DNA of 6,662 nucleotides, from contig DNLG01000168.1 in the NCBI GenBank assembly GCA_003488525.1, forward strand, positions 1-6,662. Direction: 5' to 3'. Made by a program: the position numbers and the translations under genes. Shown in pieces: positions 5,997 through 6,662 of the stretch. Source of the stretch: Bacteroidota bacterium (GTDB lineage: Bacteria; Bacteroidota; Ignavibacteria; Kapaibacteriales; Kapaibacteriaceae). How positions within the stretch are numbered: the first letter of the stretch is position 1; the number at the start of each line of letters is the position of its first letter. The notes beneath the pieces are model-generated. The model had not been told where the DNA came from, made no database searches, and was given only the letters and a program-made list of their open reading frames with translations.

Positions 5997-6235
5997 AGAC
6001 CTCGACCAAGATTGTCTGGCTGGGCTATGCCAGCATTGCCTTTGCCTTCATCTGGGGCAGTGGCATTGTGGCGGCCATGATCGCCCGGCGACTGGCCGGC
6101 ACCTATGTGCCGACAACGCCGCGCGAGGCCGGCGATCTGCGTGGAGGAAAGCTTCTTGCAACGATCGGCCTGTGGCTGAACGCCGTCGTGCTTGCCGTGA
6201 TCATCTGGAGCATGATCTCTACGCACGTCCTGTAA
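5993..6235 (+). CDS. Small two-helix membrane protein, unknown function
   Basis: An 80-residue protein with two hydrophobic helices, about residues 7-31 (rich in Ile, Ala and Phe, with a central GSG) and about 54-75. A basic turn ARRLAGTY (31-38) and a polar, Gly/Arg-containing loop to about 53 lie between them. Its start overlaps the metalloprotease stop as ATGA, which suggests coupled translation and a possible partner role with the protease. The arrangement of two helices with a GGK-type entry into helix 2 is loosely like DUF4190 or CD225-like small membrane proteins, but I cannot assign a family. By the positive-inside rule, the Arg-rich loop between the helices favours both termini outside the cytoplasm, although the N-terminus also has two lysines, so topology is uncertain. 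It is very probably a real gene because of the overlap, the TAA end and the coherent membrane profile. Confidence 0.75.
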   Translation: MKTSTKIVWLGYASIAFAFIWGSGIVAAMIARRLAGTYVPTTPREAGDLRGGKLLATIGLWLNAVVLAVIIWSMISTHVL

Positions 6236-6251
6236 AGCCCCCTGCCTGACG

Positions 6252-6259
6252 TACTTTTG
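6252..6259 (+). promoter_or_regulatory. TACTTTTG element before the MauE/DoxX-like gene
   Basis: TACTTTTG matches the Bacteroidetes -7 consensus TAnnTTTG and ends 8 nt before the ATG at 6268, inside the 32-bp gap after the small membrane protein gene. It could be an internal promoter giving a very short leader. No -33 TTTG or Shine-Dalgarno is visible, and it has the same form and place as the elements before pyrF and the threonine dehydrogenase. Confidence 0.35.
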
Positions 6260-6267
6260 TCACCATT

Positions 6268-6662
6268 ATGAACGCACTTCTTCCCTGGATCGGACTTGCT
6301 CTCAGGGCCTACGTCGGAGGCTACTTCATCCTTGCGGCCGTGCCGAAGATCGTTGAGCCACTGCCCTTTGCCACATCAATTGCTCACTATGGCATTCTAC
6401 CGTCGTGGGCGGTGAACGCCTCGGCTCTTGTGCTTCCATGGCTGGAGATCGTTTGCGGCATTCTGCTGGTGATCGGCCACCGCGTGCGACTCAATGCGCT
6501 GCTGACGGGGCTCATGCTGCTGATATTCACGGCGGCAGTGGCCTATGCTGTGGTGCTTGGACTCAAGATCGACTGTGGCTGCTTTGGCTCGCAAGGGGGC
6601 GATGAGGTCTCCTGGTGGAAGGTGGGCAAGAACACGCTTATGATGCTCATGTGCGTTTTTCT
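6268..6662 (+). CDS. MauE/DoxX-family redox-associated membrane protein, N-terminal part
   Basis: 131 codons are visible before the right edge cuts the gene. The protein opens with MNALLPWIGLALRAYVGGYF and continues with AAVPKI (23-28), HYGILPSW (40-47), PWLEIVCGILLVIG (57-70) and a long helix at about 80-99. Then comes IDCGCFG (101-107) with the paired cysteines C103 and C105. The pattern of four hydrophobic segments, with a conserved PWLE in the second or third helix and a CGCFG after the third, is typical of MauE/DoxX-like integral membrane proteins. MauE is needed for maturation of the disulfide-rich methylamine dehydrogenase small subunit. Other members are linked to thiol-disulfide or quinone-linked redox steps in the membrane. 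The specific substrate cannot be read here. The gene follows the small membrane protein by 32 bp, and TAA at 6233-6235 ends that gene. The choice of ATG at 6268 is natural as no earlier in-frame start fits. Confidence 0.85.
   Translation, partial: MNALLPWIGLALRAYVGGYFILAAVPKIVEPLPFATSIAHYGILPSWAVNASALVLPWLEIVCGILLVIGHRVRLNALLTGLMLLIFTAAVAYAVVLGLKIDCGCFGSQGGDEVSWWKVGKNTLMMLMCVF

Overview
The window is a GC-rich bacterial fragment with two divergent gene blocks back to back. The protein families point to the Bacteroidetes/Chlorobi (FCB) side of the tree: a DUF2851 protein, a short-chain-type threonine dehydrogenase, a type 2 OMP decarboxylase and a DUF5117/DUF4953 metalloprotease lipoprotein. 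Clear Shine-Dalgarno sequences are rare, which also fits. High GC would suit a Kapabacteria-, Ignavibacteria- or Rhodothermia-like lineage better than a typical Bacteroides, but this placement is inference from gene content only.

Leftward block (1-3275, minus strand, read right to left): pyrF (pyrimidine synthesis), a DUF2851 protein of unknown function, an NAD-dependent SDR that looks like L-threonine 3-dehydrogenase, and the N-terminal part of a DUF255/YyaL-type thioredoxin-domain protein that runs off the left edge. Gaps are 41 bp, 11 bp and a 4-bp ATGA overlap, so this is probably one operon of housekeeping and metabolic genes without one obvious shared pathway.

Rightward block (3543-6662, plus strand): a large zinc-metalloprotease lipoprotein, a small two-helix membrane protein joined to it by another ATGA overlap, and a MauE/DoxX-type membrane protein with a CGCFG motif, cut by the right edge. 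All three are predicted to act at or in the cell envelope.

The 267-bp divergent intergenic region (3276-3542) is the most interesting part. On the plus strand it carries three tandem hairpins. The last is a strong intrinsic terminator ending in a T-tract 56 bp before the metalloprotease start. The loop of the first hairpin is complementary over 8 nt to the 5' arm of that terminator. This suggests either a transcription-attenuating leader (riboswitch-like) for the protease operon or a free-standing small RNA with C-rich loops. Separately, the octamer TAnTTTTG, which matches the Bacteroidetes -7 promoter element TAnnTTTG, was found only three times in the window by eye. Each copy lies 3-8 nt before a start codon (pyrF, the threonine dehydrogenase and the MauE-like gene), suggesting very short or absent leaders.
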